In this document: positions 52,350-63,995 of the stretch, piece by piece
Layout of the letters: every line of letters starts with the position of its first letter
Numbering within the stretch: the first letter of the stretch is position 1
Assembly: GCA_003260075.1 (NCBI GenBank)
Contig: QLIY01000110.1
Span: forward strand, 61,566-125,565
DNA: 64,000 nt
Source of the DNA: Phallusia mammillata
Lineage: Eukaryota > Chordata > Ascidiacea > Phlebobranchia > Ascidiidae
Direction of reading: 5' to 3'
Program-made: the position numbers and the translations under genes
The notes under the pieces: model-generated
Told to the model about the DNA's origin: nothing
What the model saw: the letters and a program-made list of their open reading frames with translations, nothing else
The model's database searches: none

Positions 52350-53050
52350 CTGCTGTAGACTAACCAGGTTGTCCAAAAACATATTTTGTAAATAACACAT
52401 TTCTGGCGCTTTGGGTCTATACGTCCACGTAAATATTATAACAAACCGTAAATTCAACTCTTATTTCCAGCATTGTACCGGCAAATATACAAACTGCTAA
52501 TCCTACACCATGACTCCTTTTTTATCTGTACACTGAATCCAATTGTTAAGCCTAAGCATGGCCATAACAACATTTTATGTCACAATTAGATTCTAATATT
52601 ACGTCATAATAGAATAATTTAACTGTACTGTATTACAAGTTTCGCTTTTTAATGTGCGTGGCTTTTCCAAAGTGCTACACTTTTGTAATGTGTTTCGCTT
52701 TTTTAATGTGTTTCGCTTTTTAATGTGTTTCGCTTTTTAATGTGTTTCGCTTTTTAATGTGTTTAGTTTTTTTAGTGTGTTTCGCTTTTTTATTGTGTTT
52801 TGCTTTTTTATTGTGTTTCGCGTCTTTAATGTGTTTTACTTTTTTAATGTGTTTCGTTTTTTAATATGTTTCGCTTTTTTAATGTGTTTCGCTTTTTTAC
52901 TGTGTTTCGCTATTTTTATGTGTTTTACTTTTTAAGTGTGTTTTGCTTTTGTAATGTGTTTTAATTTTTAATGTGTTGTGTTTCACTTTTTTGTTGTGTT
53001 TTACATTTTTTAATGTGTTTCAGACGTGGCCGCTATGGGCCACCGTACAC
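52350..53050. repeat. Interspersed repeat carrying an 18-base minisatellite, copy 2
   Basis: Same order of parts as 49217-49740: the TTTTGTAAATAACACATTT block, the TACGTCCACGTAAATATTAT block, an array of TTTCGCTTTTTTAATGTG-like units (about 52645-53015, longer than in copy 1), then CGTGGCCGCTATGGGCCACC. The array has expanded or contracted between copies. Confidence 0.85.
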
Positions 53051-53847
53051 CTGTCGATCATTCGTTCCGATGACTTTCAGTGATGCGTCGATAACCAATT
53101 GTTGAAACCCAGACCTACAACCTAGCATTGCTGGAGCACCGTCTGTGCAAACACCACAATCATTTCCCCAAGGAATGTTATAACTTTGCAGAAATGAATC
53201 AACAGGCACCGGAAAAATATTTTTTAATATGTTATTTGTTGAATTCTTATAAACACGATTTCAGGTTTAAAATTAAAAAAATCGATGTTATTAGTCAAAT
53301 ATTTACATTTAAAATCTCAAAACACTGACACCTTGCGGATATTTTGTCACATTGTCCAAACGTCATGTGACGTCACCTCGTACCAACTTGGTTTGGAACT
53401 TTGGATCGCATGTGTCGTCGGTGGTCGATAACGTTCAGCGACGCCAATAACGTTAGTCAGTTAAAGTATTTTGGTGTTTAACTGTTCTAATTTTTAGACT
53501 CAAGTGTGCAAAAATGCCTGCAGTGTGTTCTGTGTATGTTTGCGATTCGAGAGGAAACAAAAATTTACGTTGGTTTTATCAGTTGTAAACAGTAAAAAAT
53601 GTACGCATCAAAGCTAAAACAAGCAACAAAAACAACAGCTGACCAACGCCATTGTTAGAAGTTGGTACGATGTGACGTAACAATCGCTGCTGCATTTTAA
53701 ACCAACGTGTCGCTCGAGAGCTCATTGTTTGATTGAATATCTCGAAAACGTCAAATCATAGGACAAAAAAATTAGTGATACGGAATCCCCGAAGTATGGC
53801 AATTCTAAAAAGCTAAAATGTAGAAAAAGTCACATCGTCGCTGCCGG
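53051..53847. other. Non-coding spacer in the transposon-rich region
   Basis: No gene is supportable. The TGACGTCACCTCGTACCAACTT stretch near 53370 and GAAGTTGGTACGATGTGACG near 53660 are roughly complementary, suggesting a pair of inverted ends about 290 bases apart, possibly another MITE. Confidence 0.45.
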
Positions 53848-54533
53848 GGCCCTTTAAAGACATCGCGTGCAGTAGCTGTCGTTGCAAGTGCTTTGCAAAA
53901 AAGAAACTCATCTTTGAAATCGCCCTTGTATATATATATACCTCACGTAAACCAGTAACTGCGAAAAATTTGCCACATCTGTTCATTCATCAAGCTGGAT
54001 ATTAAATAATCCAAGCGGAGCTGATTTAATTTCCTGAATTATTTGCTCCATAATATCAGCAGACATGTCGTCTATTCTTCTACTGATGGTGTTATTAGAC
54101 ATGGATATTGTATTCAATTTGTTAACATATTCAGCTTCAAGCATAACTCGAACAATGTCATTGGTTGCCGGCAGTAGCAAATCCTCGGCAACGGTGTGGG
54201 GTTTCTTGGATTTGGCGATTCTGAGAGCCACTAAATATGAAACTTCAATTGCTGCCATATTTTGCTGGTGGTACTTGCCACCCAAATCCAGCCTGTTTTT
54301 TTTACACTACCAGCTTTGTTCTTAAAATACTGGACGTCCTTGCCTGCAAAGTTAGGATGTTTGCTGTCAAAATAGCGTTTCATTTTGTTGGGCTTCATCG
54401 ATTCGGCTGACATAATTTCGACGCAAATGACACATTGTGGCTTTTCAATTCCTGCTTCAACTATGAATGTAAATCCGTACTTTAGAAATTCCTCACTATA
54501 ATTTCTTTTCCTAATGGTTGTTTTTAGATGCAT
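53848..54533 (-). pseudogene. BED-type hAT transposase pseudogene (ZBED5/SCAND3-like)
   Basis: The minus strand starts MHLKTTIRKRNYSEEFLKYG, followed by CVICVEIMSAESMKPNKM and YFDSKHP (BED-type zinc finger). It then loses frame near KKTGWIW and continues in another frame with [20 protein letters not shown] and [14 protein letters not shown]. After QLDE the expected Ser codon is TGA, followed by TDVANFSQLLVYVR, then a TA dinucleotide expansion and DFKDEFLFCKALATT. Frameshift, premature stop and truncation show that it is dead. Products of this family are domesticated or active hAT transposases. Confidence 0.88.
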
Positions 54534-54835
54534 CTTGGAAGTTTGGTTGACTATTCTAATTAGAGAACACTGGTTTTACCGCGACAATACACGCAATTTG
54601 ACATGTGCTGACTTGTGATTATGTATAGTAGATGCAGTATTATTACGTAATACAAGGCAATAATCAGCACTTTGTGACAACAATCGAGTTTTCAAAAATT
54701 AAAGATCCACCCCTGCTGTGGAATGGCGGGAAGGAATGTTAAGCGCTGTTATGTTGTGTTTTATTTGCTTAATATATTTTAAACCAGTGTGTTAGTTTAC
54801 TGCATATTATATTCTTAAAAATAAAGCAACCGCTA

Positions 54836-54861
54836 CCCCCCCCCCCAGGCGACCATATGCC

Positions 54862-54901
<40 letters not shown>

Positions 54902-54910
54902 AAAAAAAAC
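54836..54910. repeat. C tract followed by a (CA)n microsatellite and poly-A
   Basis: 11 C (54836-54846), a short spacer, about 17 CA units (to about 54897) and then A-rich sequence. The microsatellite is probably real; the C tract has the size of the artefactual junctions. Confidence 0.8.
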
Positions 54911-54995
54911 TTAGTCCTAAACTTGGCGAAAATTAGTTTAATGGTTCAACCCATCTTAAATTAACAACAGTAGTTTTTATGTGCAGTTATCATTT

Positions 54996-55160
54996 AGTTG
55001 CTTGCTGCCAAATAAAAACTGAGGTAGCACATAGCATGCGTATAGTTTCGTAAAATCGTGTCAAGCCTTTGGCAGGAAATCCCCCCCCCCAGTTGCTTGC
55101 TGCCAAATAAAAACTGAGGTAGCACATAGCATGCGTATGGTTTCGTAAAATCGTGTCAAG
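54996..55160. repeat. Direct duplication around a C tract upstream of fucosyltransferase C
   Basis: About 75 bases starting AGTTGCTTGCTGCCAAATAA occur at 54996 and again at 55091, separated by 10 C (55081-55090). Copy B has the same sequence once (about 42418-42520). Confidence 0.87.
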
Positions 55161-55662
55161 CTAGCGACTTTTTTAAGGGTTTAGTAGTGACACGATTATC
55201 GCAGATCCAGACGGCGTTCAATGCATGGCATGTGTAAACCTAGTGAGGATTCTTGTATGAATGAAAAAGCCCAAGCCAATACAAAAGAAATAAATAGCCT
55301 GCGAACATCTTCCTCAGGTATGAGCATGAGCATCTCTTACTCATTAAAAAGAAAGCATAACTGTAGCTTGTAGTTAAAGGTTTGATAGCTAAGTCCAGAC
55401 TTATGAGAGCAAGCTGTGACATTTGTAATCTTTTAAACAACAGACACCTCAGATGAAACAAAAGATTGTTTGTAAGAGGTTGTATTGATTAATGCGGAGT
55501 AAAAACATTTGCAAATGAGGTTCAAGTAAACCTAGCATGCTTTATCTTGAAAATCGACCTTTGCAGCAATACAAGAAATCAGCAATACCTAAGTTTATGT
55601 TGTGCTATTAAAAACAAGTTACTTAGGGTCAACTCCCCAATGTAGCCTACTTCTTTAAAACT

Positions 55663-58600
55663 ATGAACCGGTACTTAAAATGGCAAACTGGCATAGTGCT
55701 TGTTTTGTGTGGATTTGTGGTTTGCATCTCTTATTATTTCCTGGCATCAATGAAAGAAAACAGGAAATTTCGCACGATAAGTGATGATGCAGCAACAAAA
55801 AACATAAAGACAGAGGTTGCAATTCCAAACAACAAAGCCATCCACAACGTCCAATCAGCAATACAGTTGAGTAATGTTTATTAGCCTGGTGGCAACATAT
55901 TGAATGTAAATTCCTTCCGGTTTAAATGTGATGTATGGAAAATTTTGATTTGCATAGCTAATACATTCACAGCGGTTTAGTAAAAAAGGTTAGTTTACTG
56001 CATGAGAAACTGTTTCATCAATACAAGTCGAACAAATTTGGTTTCATAGGATTACCTCGTGTGCGAATGGCTCTATGGCAGTTTATTGCTTTACAAGCCT
56101 GAACAAACGGTGATAAATCTATCCGCAAACAAACGCCTCATGATACCACTTGTTGGAGCAAATTTTCTTATTACATTCATGCGCTTTGATATTATTTAAG
56201 ATTTTAAAAAGACTTGAAGCAATTCGTAATTTACTGAAATGTCTATTTGGAAACTACTGCCTCATAGAGGTCCAAATATTCGATGCATAAATGTACATTC
56301 TATACACAACACAAAGAGGATTACATCATAATGGTTAATATGGTCCCTTGTTGAGTAGTAGCCTTTCCCTAGCCCCTTTAATCTGGTGTTCTAATTACAC
56401 GTCTTCCAAACATACACATTCTTCCTCAAAATTCTTGTTGTGTATGATACGACAAACAACCATATCGTTCGACAAACAACCATTGTAATCGTACGGCAAA
56501 CTACCATATAGCAACCACATAGCATACCAAAGAAAACCGTTTATTTAAGTGCTAGTTCGGGGATATTTGTGTGTAATACGATTTTATAAAAAGCGCCATT
56601 ATAGTTTTTGTTTTAGGAGTAAAAAATCGATTTTATTATTGGGGAACGAAAAACATAGACTGGTGTGCAATTCCAGTAGAGCTACTAACACGATACGTTT
56701 CTCCTAATCCGAAAGTGCTTAATTTTCGATAGGTGGCGTAAAGAGCTGAATTATTTATTTAGCGGCTATAAATGGATTGGGTTGGGAAATATTTACATAA
56801 AATTTTTACATAAATAACTAATTTTTTGGGTTAGTTTTATTAAATTTTAAGTGCTAATACCTTACCCCGACCCTAATAGCCCTAACCGTTAGCAGTTTTT
56901 GAGATATACCGTTTTGAAAATTAAGCACTTTTGGATCAGGCGTAACGTATCGTGTTAGTAGCTCTACCTGCAATTCCAAAGCAACCGGGTAAACGTTTAT
57001 ACAAATACCACTATTCAAATAGAAAATCTACATTATTGATGCAGACAAACCAACGAGGTTTGGACCTATTTGAAACCGCCGATGATTTATCTAACGTATG
57101 GATACCTCGAACCGCATTTTAACCCTGCGATTATTGAAACGGCGCTTGGACACAAATGTACGACTACGCTTGACCACGCAAATATGAACAGAAGCGATGC
57201 TGTGGTTATTCGATTTAGTCAGGCCTTTCGGTTGAACCAATTTACGAAACCAAAATACAGGTAAGGACAAAAGCAAAGGTTTTTATAGATTTTTTATTTA
57301 GATATTCCTTTATGTGATTAAAAATTATACTTTTTTTAAAGAAAGCTTTAAAATGCCAATTTTTTTGGTTAATATGCTGTTGAAAAACATGACTTTAATA
57401 AAATTAAAATAAACAATGAATAAATGAAGTAAGTCTGTTTGCCTATTAATGCCCAATACACCAACATTAAAACAAATTGCATTTCTGCTAACTCTAAGCA
57501 AATTACTATCTAAAGCAATGGTGGGCAACCACTCGGTAAGTGAAAAAATCGTTACCGGGCCGTGTGCTTTTTTTTGCTAAATTTGCGTTAGAAAGCTCTT
57601 TATCACGTAACATAGGGTTTGACAACTATTTGGTTTTGGTTAGCTTGTGGTCGCTTTGTTTGTTGCAGAGTTGATTTTTTATTTTATGTACGCATTTGCA
57701 GTCGTTTATAATATGAAAAGTGAAGTAAAATAAACTAAATTTTCATGGCTGAGCATTCGTTGTTTTTTGAACACCGGTCCGCGATGAAATTTTAGTTTCA
57801 AAACTGGTCAGCGGTGCAAAAAAGGTTGCCGATCCCTAAATTAAAAGAACATTAGAGATGTAAGTACTTTTTTTTCAAAAAAGAAGAAGTGAAAAACCAG
57901 AAAATAGTAAAAATTAGTCTAGCAGGTGTCCATTTCTACAGCCGATGTTTCAGTTGTCTAAAATGTACCTAAACTTTTATCGAATAAATCTTTGTTTTTT
58001 CTTCAAGGCGGGAAGATCAAATGTACGTATATATAAGCCCCCCCCCCCTACAGCCGATGTTTCAGTTGTCTAAAATGTACCTAAACTTTTATCGAACAAA
58101 TCTTTGTTTTTTCTTCAAGGCGGGAAGATCAAATGTACGTATATTTAAGCCTGGAACCTCCGTGGCCTTTTCACCCCCCCCCCCGCCTTTTCACAAAGAT
58201 GACTTTAGCTTCGTGGACAAAGATTTCTTCAATTGGACAATGACATACAGACGAGATTCGGACATATATTTCCCATATTTTACATTAGTAAGTAGAAAAA
58301 ATCTGTTGTTTCAGTAAAACCATTTACCCCCCCCCCCCGGACAAAGATTTCTTCAACTGGACAATGACATACAGACGGGATTCGGATATATATTTTCCAT
58401 ATTTTACAATGGTGAGTAGAAAAAATCTGTTGTTTCAGTAAAACCATTTACGTTTATTCTGCTCCACTAAAAAGTGATTAGATTCTTTTCAAAAATTAAG
58501 TTCAGCGGCTAGTCGGTCATTACTTTATTAAATAAGGAGTATTNTTTTTTTGCAGCCTACTTTATTAGGTGATGATAAGCAGCGTAAACTTTATTGCGGA

Positions 58601-59254
58601 AAAACTGCCGTTGAACAATTGCTAAGCAAGAAAACGTCGCAATTCACAGCTCTAGTGGCAATAGGACGTTGCGAAGGTGGAGATGGTCCGGTCAACAGAC
58701 TGAAATATGTACAGGCTTTAGAAAAATCAGGACTTCGCATTGAGAAACGTGGCGGTTGCTACAACAACATATTCCCACGTCCGTGGAACTCGGATAGTTT
58801 CAGGAGTTATGCTGGGACTTTTAAGTTCTTTCTGGCATTTGAAAATGGATATCACTGTCGAGATTATGTTACAGAAAAGGTTTGGAACAATTCCTTAAAA
58901 TCTGGCACCGTGCCAGTCATATGGGGAGCACCAAAAGGGGACATTGGAAATATTTTACCACCAGGATCATATATACACACCGACGACTACGAAAGTCCAA
59001 AGCAGCTAGTTGACTATTTGAACTACTTAGACTCAAACGCAACAGCATACTCTGAGTACTTTAACTGGAGAAGAAGAGCACCAGAGGAGTTCCTTTGGAA
59101 TCGAAAAAGAGCCACAGGTTATGAAATGTTATGTGACAATTTATGCGAAATGAAGAAGTTTGGCAATGTTTCAAAAATTTACCATTCGTTTGAAGATTGG
59201 TATATCAACCAAGATAATCCGGAGTGCTTTAAAATAACCAAGACAAACTGGTGA
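55663..59254 (+). CDS. Alpha-(1,3)-fucosyltransferase, copy C (GT10), best reference copy
   Basis: Exons: 55663-55865, 57045-57260, one exon 3 (start 58120; present in pieces up to 58287, with a second version of its end at 58339-58411), 58556-59254. Merging the pieces gives about 421 residues: tail 1-8, membrane anchor 9-28 (TGIVLVLCGFVVCISYYFLA), stem with PPMIYLTYGYLEPHF, acceptor-side region, and the GT10 nucleotide-binding domain with GRCEGGDGP, YVQALEKSGLRIEKRGGCYN (240-259), FFLAFENGYHCRDYVTEK (280-297) and VPVIWGAPKGDI (308-319). Sequons are NWT, NAT and NVS. Type II Golgi enzyme using GDP-fucose. Three C tracts (58038-58048, 58174-58184, 58327-58338) each introduce a duplicate piece of exon 3; they look like unmerged alleles. 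Exon 4 is open throughout. Confidence 0.93.
57526..57839. mobile_element. hAT-like MITE in intron 2 of fucosyltransferase C
   Basis: The ends CAATGGTGGGCAACC and GGTTGCCGATCCCTA are inverted repeats. Flanks ATCTAAAG (57518-57525) and ATTAAAAG (57840-57847) match at six of eight. The paralogous intron of copy B (about 45521-45537, ACCAACCTAAAGGAAC) has no element. Confidence 0.82.
58008..58414 (+). repeat. Triplicated exon 3 pieces of fucosyltransferase C around three C tracts
   Basis: The acceptor and start GCGGGAAGATCAAATGTACG occur at 58008 and 58120; CCTTTTCAC occurs on both sides of 58174-58184; and GGACAAAGATTTCTTCAA occurs at about 58217 and 58338. The versions differ by few bases (for example the exon ends TTA or ATG before the donor). 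This is one exon, present as overlapping fragments. Confidence 0.88.
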
Positions 59255-61477
59255 TCGCATAAGCAAATTATTGGATGCCGTGTCTGTCGCTCGGCTTTGC
59301 GACGAGCTAGATACAAACAAAAAGTCATCGCAGGAAACCTTAGGGTCCCTACCGTCCCTACTGTCGATCGATACACCCCCGGTATATGTGAAGTGCCCCC
59401 TCTCCCAAAGGACCTCTGTTAAACATGGTAATTGTTACGTCACAAAGTCATTTTTTTGCAATTCGAAGTCGGCAAAGACGGTACAAAATAAAGAGAAGCC
59501 TCAAGCAATCTGATGAGCAATTTTTGCATAGTAAAAGCCTATGCTCTGTTGCGCCACCTTTTGGAAAATAGAAGACATGTTTGCGAGTTCCTGCGTTATA
59601 GAAGATTTTCCTTTTTTCTAACTTTAAAAATACGATTTCTGTGTTTTGTTATTTGTTTACGGTGCCGGTTTTGCGTACACCTTATTTATTTGACTAGAAG
59701 AAAGTCTCCCACATTTACACGCATAAAGTAAACACTAGTCTATAGTCAACAAAAAGTTTAAATTGTTGTTACCACATGACTTACCATAACAAAAAACAAT
59801 TGGTTGCTGATATTAAACGAAAAGATGACCAATTTTACCATCTATTTCAGTAATATGAAGACCGATGTGACTTCCATTTCTCAATGTTGGCACCAATCCC
59901 ATTTTAAAAATATAACTTCATGGTCAAACGGACATAGTGATCTATTAACACAATACACAAGTTATTACATAACAGTTCAATATAGGTATATATTACGTTA
60001 CTTTACAAACTAAGGTGTAAATTGTAGACGCAGCACAATCTGTCTGCAAAGTTTTCACTTGCAAACAATTGTAAATGAATGCATTGTAATGTGTCGCAGC
60101 TGATTTCGAACTTATTGTTTAGAAATTAAAGTAAACGCTTCATTACTCTGGAATGGATGTCCAGTTGACTTTCAGTGCATCAACAATTTCTGGGTGACAT
60201 GAGTAGTTTACAAAAATACTGGCAACGTGGCTCAGTGCGCGCACACAGAGATTAAATAAATAGTGTGAAGTGGGGCACGACCGCAATGGTTTAAGAACCT
60301 CTGATTTAAAGTAACAAAGAACACTGTGCGCATTGTTCGTAAGCACCAAAACAAAGAATATTTGTTGGCAACAAAAACGTTTAGTCAAAAGCACAAATTG
60401 AGTTGAAAACCAAAGATGTAACTTGTTGAGATTCGAACAAAGTCTGAAGAATGTCATAGGGGTTCGGCCGAGATAAAAAGGTTAAGAACCACTGATGTAG
60501 CCCCATGAAACCACAATTTTAAACAACAAACTTGACAAACATTTGTTTACAACGATCTCTCTAGTTTGAACCGTATTGTTCACATGCGATAAACGAAGTA
60601 GTGTAAACAATGTTAGATGTTAAAAAAACAATGCTGTTAAAAACATGTTAGTATTGTAAAGGAGATCAGCTGTGGATCAGTGAATTCAGTAAAGTTGCGA
60701 AGTTACTTCTATGTATTCCATACAGCTTTGCTTTCCAAATGGATGTACTAACTATATTTCCAATTATTATTCCATATTGGCACCATTAGCTGCTATTGTT
60801 TACATAAGATAAACCAAGTTGTATAAACAATGAAATAAGCTATTGCTGCCAGGCACCCCCCCCCCTCCAGCAGTTTTATTGTAAACAATCGACGTTTCGA
60901 CGTCCTATACATTGTACAAACAATGTTAGGTATTGTGACAAAGACCAGGTAAGAATTGGTGAATTCATTAACGTTGCAAAGTTAATCTAGTGATTGTTCA
61001 CTGTGTTTGTTGCTCAAAGTACACAAGCATAAAGAGATGCAAGAGAAAGAGGGAGGTAGAAATACGACCCTAGAAACGAATTTTATGGTGTCGACTATAG
61101 TTAAAGCGGGCATGTGATTAGTATCTAACAAAAGATTTTATAGGTTGTCAGTTGGGACACCTATTTGCGAACATATTGAATTACCTGCGTTAAAAAAGAA
61201 AAAAAGACCGTTTATTTGGTATCTGGATAAGCAATGTGAGAGGCACCCAATCGCTATAGGTGAATTTGTTAAGCCAGTCAAAACTAGAAGGATACAAATC
61301 AAGGTTATTTGTCAAACAACGTGTGAAGTAGTTTTCTTTCCAAGTTGTACAAGTTTAGGCTTTTGTCCAAATGAATTGTGTTTTAGGTTTATGAAATGAC
61401 TGAAACAGTTATTAGAATTGATTGTAACTTTTCTGCCTTTAATATAATCCTGTAGTTGTGTACTTCCTTGTTTTTTC

Positions 61478-61651
61478 CAGTGGTTGTGATTCAGCCGGTT
61501 TGTACCGGTTGTATAGAACCATATAACGAAATTTTATGAGATCAGCAAACCGGTTACTGGCTCGTATCAATGAACTTATGGCAACAGAACCGACAGAAAA
61601 ATATGACTTTTGTGATATAACCGGTTGACAAAAAAATGAATTCCACCACTG
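61478..61651. mobile_element. hAT-type MITE, CAGTGGTGGGATTC family, unit 2 only
   Basis: It begins CAGTGGTTGTGATTCAGCC and ends GAATTCCACCACTG. Flanks GTTTTTTC (61470-61477) and GTTTTCTC (61652-61659) are an 8-base target duplication with one mismatch. The paralogous site in unit 1 (about 36475-36482) reads GTTTTCTC once with no element. Confidence 0.92.
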
Positions 61652-61950
61652 GTTTTCTCACGCAAAAAAACGCAAAAAAGGCAATGCTCACCATATTATA
61701 CTTCAACGTCAAGTTCTGATTTAGGTATTATCTTAAGTCGAAAAGTTTAGCCCAGTAGGCTAGGAACTATATGCCTCTTCCCCCCCCCCATATAACCGGT
61801 TGACAAAAAAATGAATTCCACCACTGGTTTTCTCACGAGTACGCACAAAAGGCAATGATCACCATATTATACTTCAATGTCAAGTTCTGATTTAGGTATT
61901 ATCTTAAGTCGAAAAGTTTAGCCCAGTAGGCCAGGAACCTATGCCTCTTG
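61615..61950. repeat. Direct duplication around a C tract
   Basis: About 160 bases from ATATAACCGGTTGACAAAAA to ATGCCTCTT at 61615-61779 recur at 61790-61950 around 10 C (61780-61789). The duplicate includes the last 35 bases of the MITE, so it postdates the insertion or, more likely, is an allelic contig end. Confidence 0.87.
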
Positions 61951-62942
61951 ACTTTATTGGGCAAGACTTTATGGGGCCAATTTATGTGGGTTGAGCGAAA
62001 GCGTATTAGCGGATATTTAACTCAGGGCCAAGTTAACGAGGACATAATCGACAAGAAATGTTTTGAAGTTGTTTGCTTTGGTGAACAGCCAACTGTGTAA
62101 AACAGGAACGACCTTTTCTTTCTTGCCAGTCGCATCACCGTTTTTTAATGTTTTGAAGGCATTGTCGCCAGTATCTCTACTAAGCCCAATGTTGGTTCAA
62201 AATTTAGGAGCGCTGCGTTTATGTGACCTCTAGGCTTTAAATGTAAACATTTAGCAGAATTGTATTTAATGTTAGCGTATAGTTAAGAAGATGTGTATTT
62301 GCGACTGTATTTGTTAAAGTAGAGGTAAAGGTATACTACAACGCAACGTTTTTGTGGAAGTAGGCCACGTTTGTGTTGCATTTCCCAAGAAATAAAACAG
62401 AAGCTAAAAGCAAGCAATTCTTTGAGAGGCTTAATTACTTCTTGTGATAGAGGGGAGACAGCAAAGTTTTTATGACAATCTGTTTTGGTATTGTCATATG
62501 TTGATCATATAGAGAAGTTTAAAATTACGATCATCCTATATTCTTCAATTTACTCAAAGAAATATGATTTTTTTAAGAATATCAAATATTTCAATTAACT
62601 TACAATTCTGACATTAGGTGTAAATTGTTAAAAATAGACATTCAATTTGAAGGCAAACACCGTTTGTGTGCCAGGCGTTTGGAATTCTGTACACCACTTG
62701 TATTTTAGAACAGGACTTTTGACAGTCATAGTTGTATATAGCTGAGCTATAGCTTGTCAGGAATTGATTTCAATTCATTTCAAAAACTGATAGACAAAAG
62801 ACAGGCTGCCTGACAGAATTGGTTTACTTGAATTAGCATCTGGTAAAAATCAATCAAACAAATTTCGTCTCAATAAACATGCCATTATTTTGTATCGTTT
62901 CGTGCTGCCTTGCACTAACACTCCACCAGAGTTGTAAGTCGG

Positions 62943-63057
62943 CCCCCCCCCCGCCAGGCCTTTGGCCCGAACCAGTTCACAAAACCAGCAATTAGGTATG
63001 GCCAGTTTTTTTTCAGATTTTTTTAAATGTACACATTTTGTAAGTTTCCCCCCCCCC
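62943..63057. other. Misplaced exon 2 end of fucosyltransferase D between two C tracts
   Basis: The 48 bases 62953-63000 are identical to 63953-64000 (the end of exon 2 of copy D plus its donor GTATG). They are bracketed by C tracts 62943-62952 and 63048-63057. This small contig probably belongs downstream of position 64000, and its last part (63001-63047) is likely the start of intron 2 of copy D. Confidence 0.85.
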
Positions 63058-63265
63058 GGTTTAGGTTCGTGTCGGGTTTGGGCTTTTTGAAGATTTCTTC
63101 GAAAAAACGGACTTGATTCGGGCCTGACTTTAAACTTGGAGGCAGTAGTTTTTGACTTACGAAACATAATTGCATTTAAATTTTTATCTATAGTTGTAGG
63201 CTTTATGTTGTGCACAATATTTCATTTTTTGCAACATAGGAACTTCTATAGATATTGTGCACAAT

Positions 63266-63995
63266 ATGAACCGCACGTGGCAATTGAAAACAGTATTCGT
63301 GCTTCTAGTTTTTGGGATGGTGGTGTGCTGTTCCTACTATCTTGTTACAGTGATGAACCAAAAAGGTTTCCGCATAGCCTCCATTACAGCAGCGAATCTC
63401 GAACCGACGACTACCACCAAAACAATTGCGCGGTACATGACAATTATGTTAGTTTTCCAGTAACTGGTATTGTCATAGGCTGATAGGTTAAAAATGCACA
63501 TATGACTAAGCTTTGTATTTAACTGATTTTAAATTACAGTTTCTCTTGTATGAAACTTATCGTGTGATAAAACCAGGTAAGTGTGACAAATTTTGGCGAG
63601 CAAGATCTTCCTCTTTATATCAAGCACCAAAGGCCAAAAGTGTATTTTTGAACGCAGTTTTTCAACGACTCATGCGACACCCCTGGAACTGCCGATGATT
63701 TATCTGACGTATGGATACATCGAACCACAATTTAATCCAACAAACATTGAAACCTTCCTCGGTCACAAATGTCCCCCCCCCCTTCAACGACTCATGCGAC
63801 ACCCCTGGAACTGCCGATGATTTATCTGACTTATGGATACATCGAACCACAATTTAACCCAACAAACATTGAAACCTTGATCGGCCACAAATGTAAAACT
63901 ACACTTGACTACGCAAACATCAACAAAAGCGACGCTGTAGTAATTCGATTCAGCCAGGCCTTTGGCCCGAACCAGTTCACAAAACCAGCAATTAG
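63266..63995 (+). CDS. Alpha-(1,3)-fucosyltransferase, copy D (GT10), 5' part
   Basis: Exon 1 (63266-63432) encodes MNRTWQLK and the anchor VFVLLVFGMVVCCSYYLVTV, closest to copy A. Exon 2 begins at 63658 (acceptor after AACGCAG) and ends at 63995 before donor GTATG. It contains LPMIYLTYGYIEPQF and SDAVVIRFSQAF. A 10-C tract (63773-63782) separates two overlapping versions of the first two thirds of exon 2 that differ at several bases. Exons 3 and 4, with the nucleotide-binding motifs, lie beyond the window, so whether the gene is intact cannot be judged. Confidence 0.87.

Larger units (their letters stand above)
59605..63265. repeat. Segmental duplication, unit 2 (5' flank of fucosyltransferase D)
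   Basis: Counterpart of 34378-38634. It lacks the two MITEs of unit 1 but has its own at 61478-61651. It is disturbed by C tracts at 60856-60865, 61780-61789, 62943-62952 and 63048-63057. The open frame at 61145-61399 shows no recognisable domain. No gene is supportable before 63266. Confidence 0.82.

Noticed and set aside
61145-61399. An 84-residue plus-strand gene in the 5' flank of fucosyltransferase D
   Set aside because: The paralogous stretch in unit 1 (about 36180-36390) does not keep the frame, so it is not under coding constraint.
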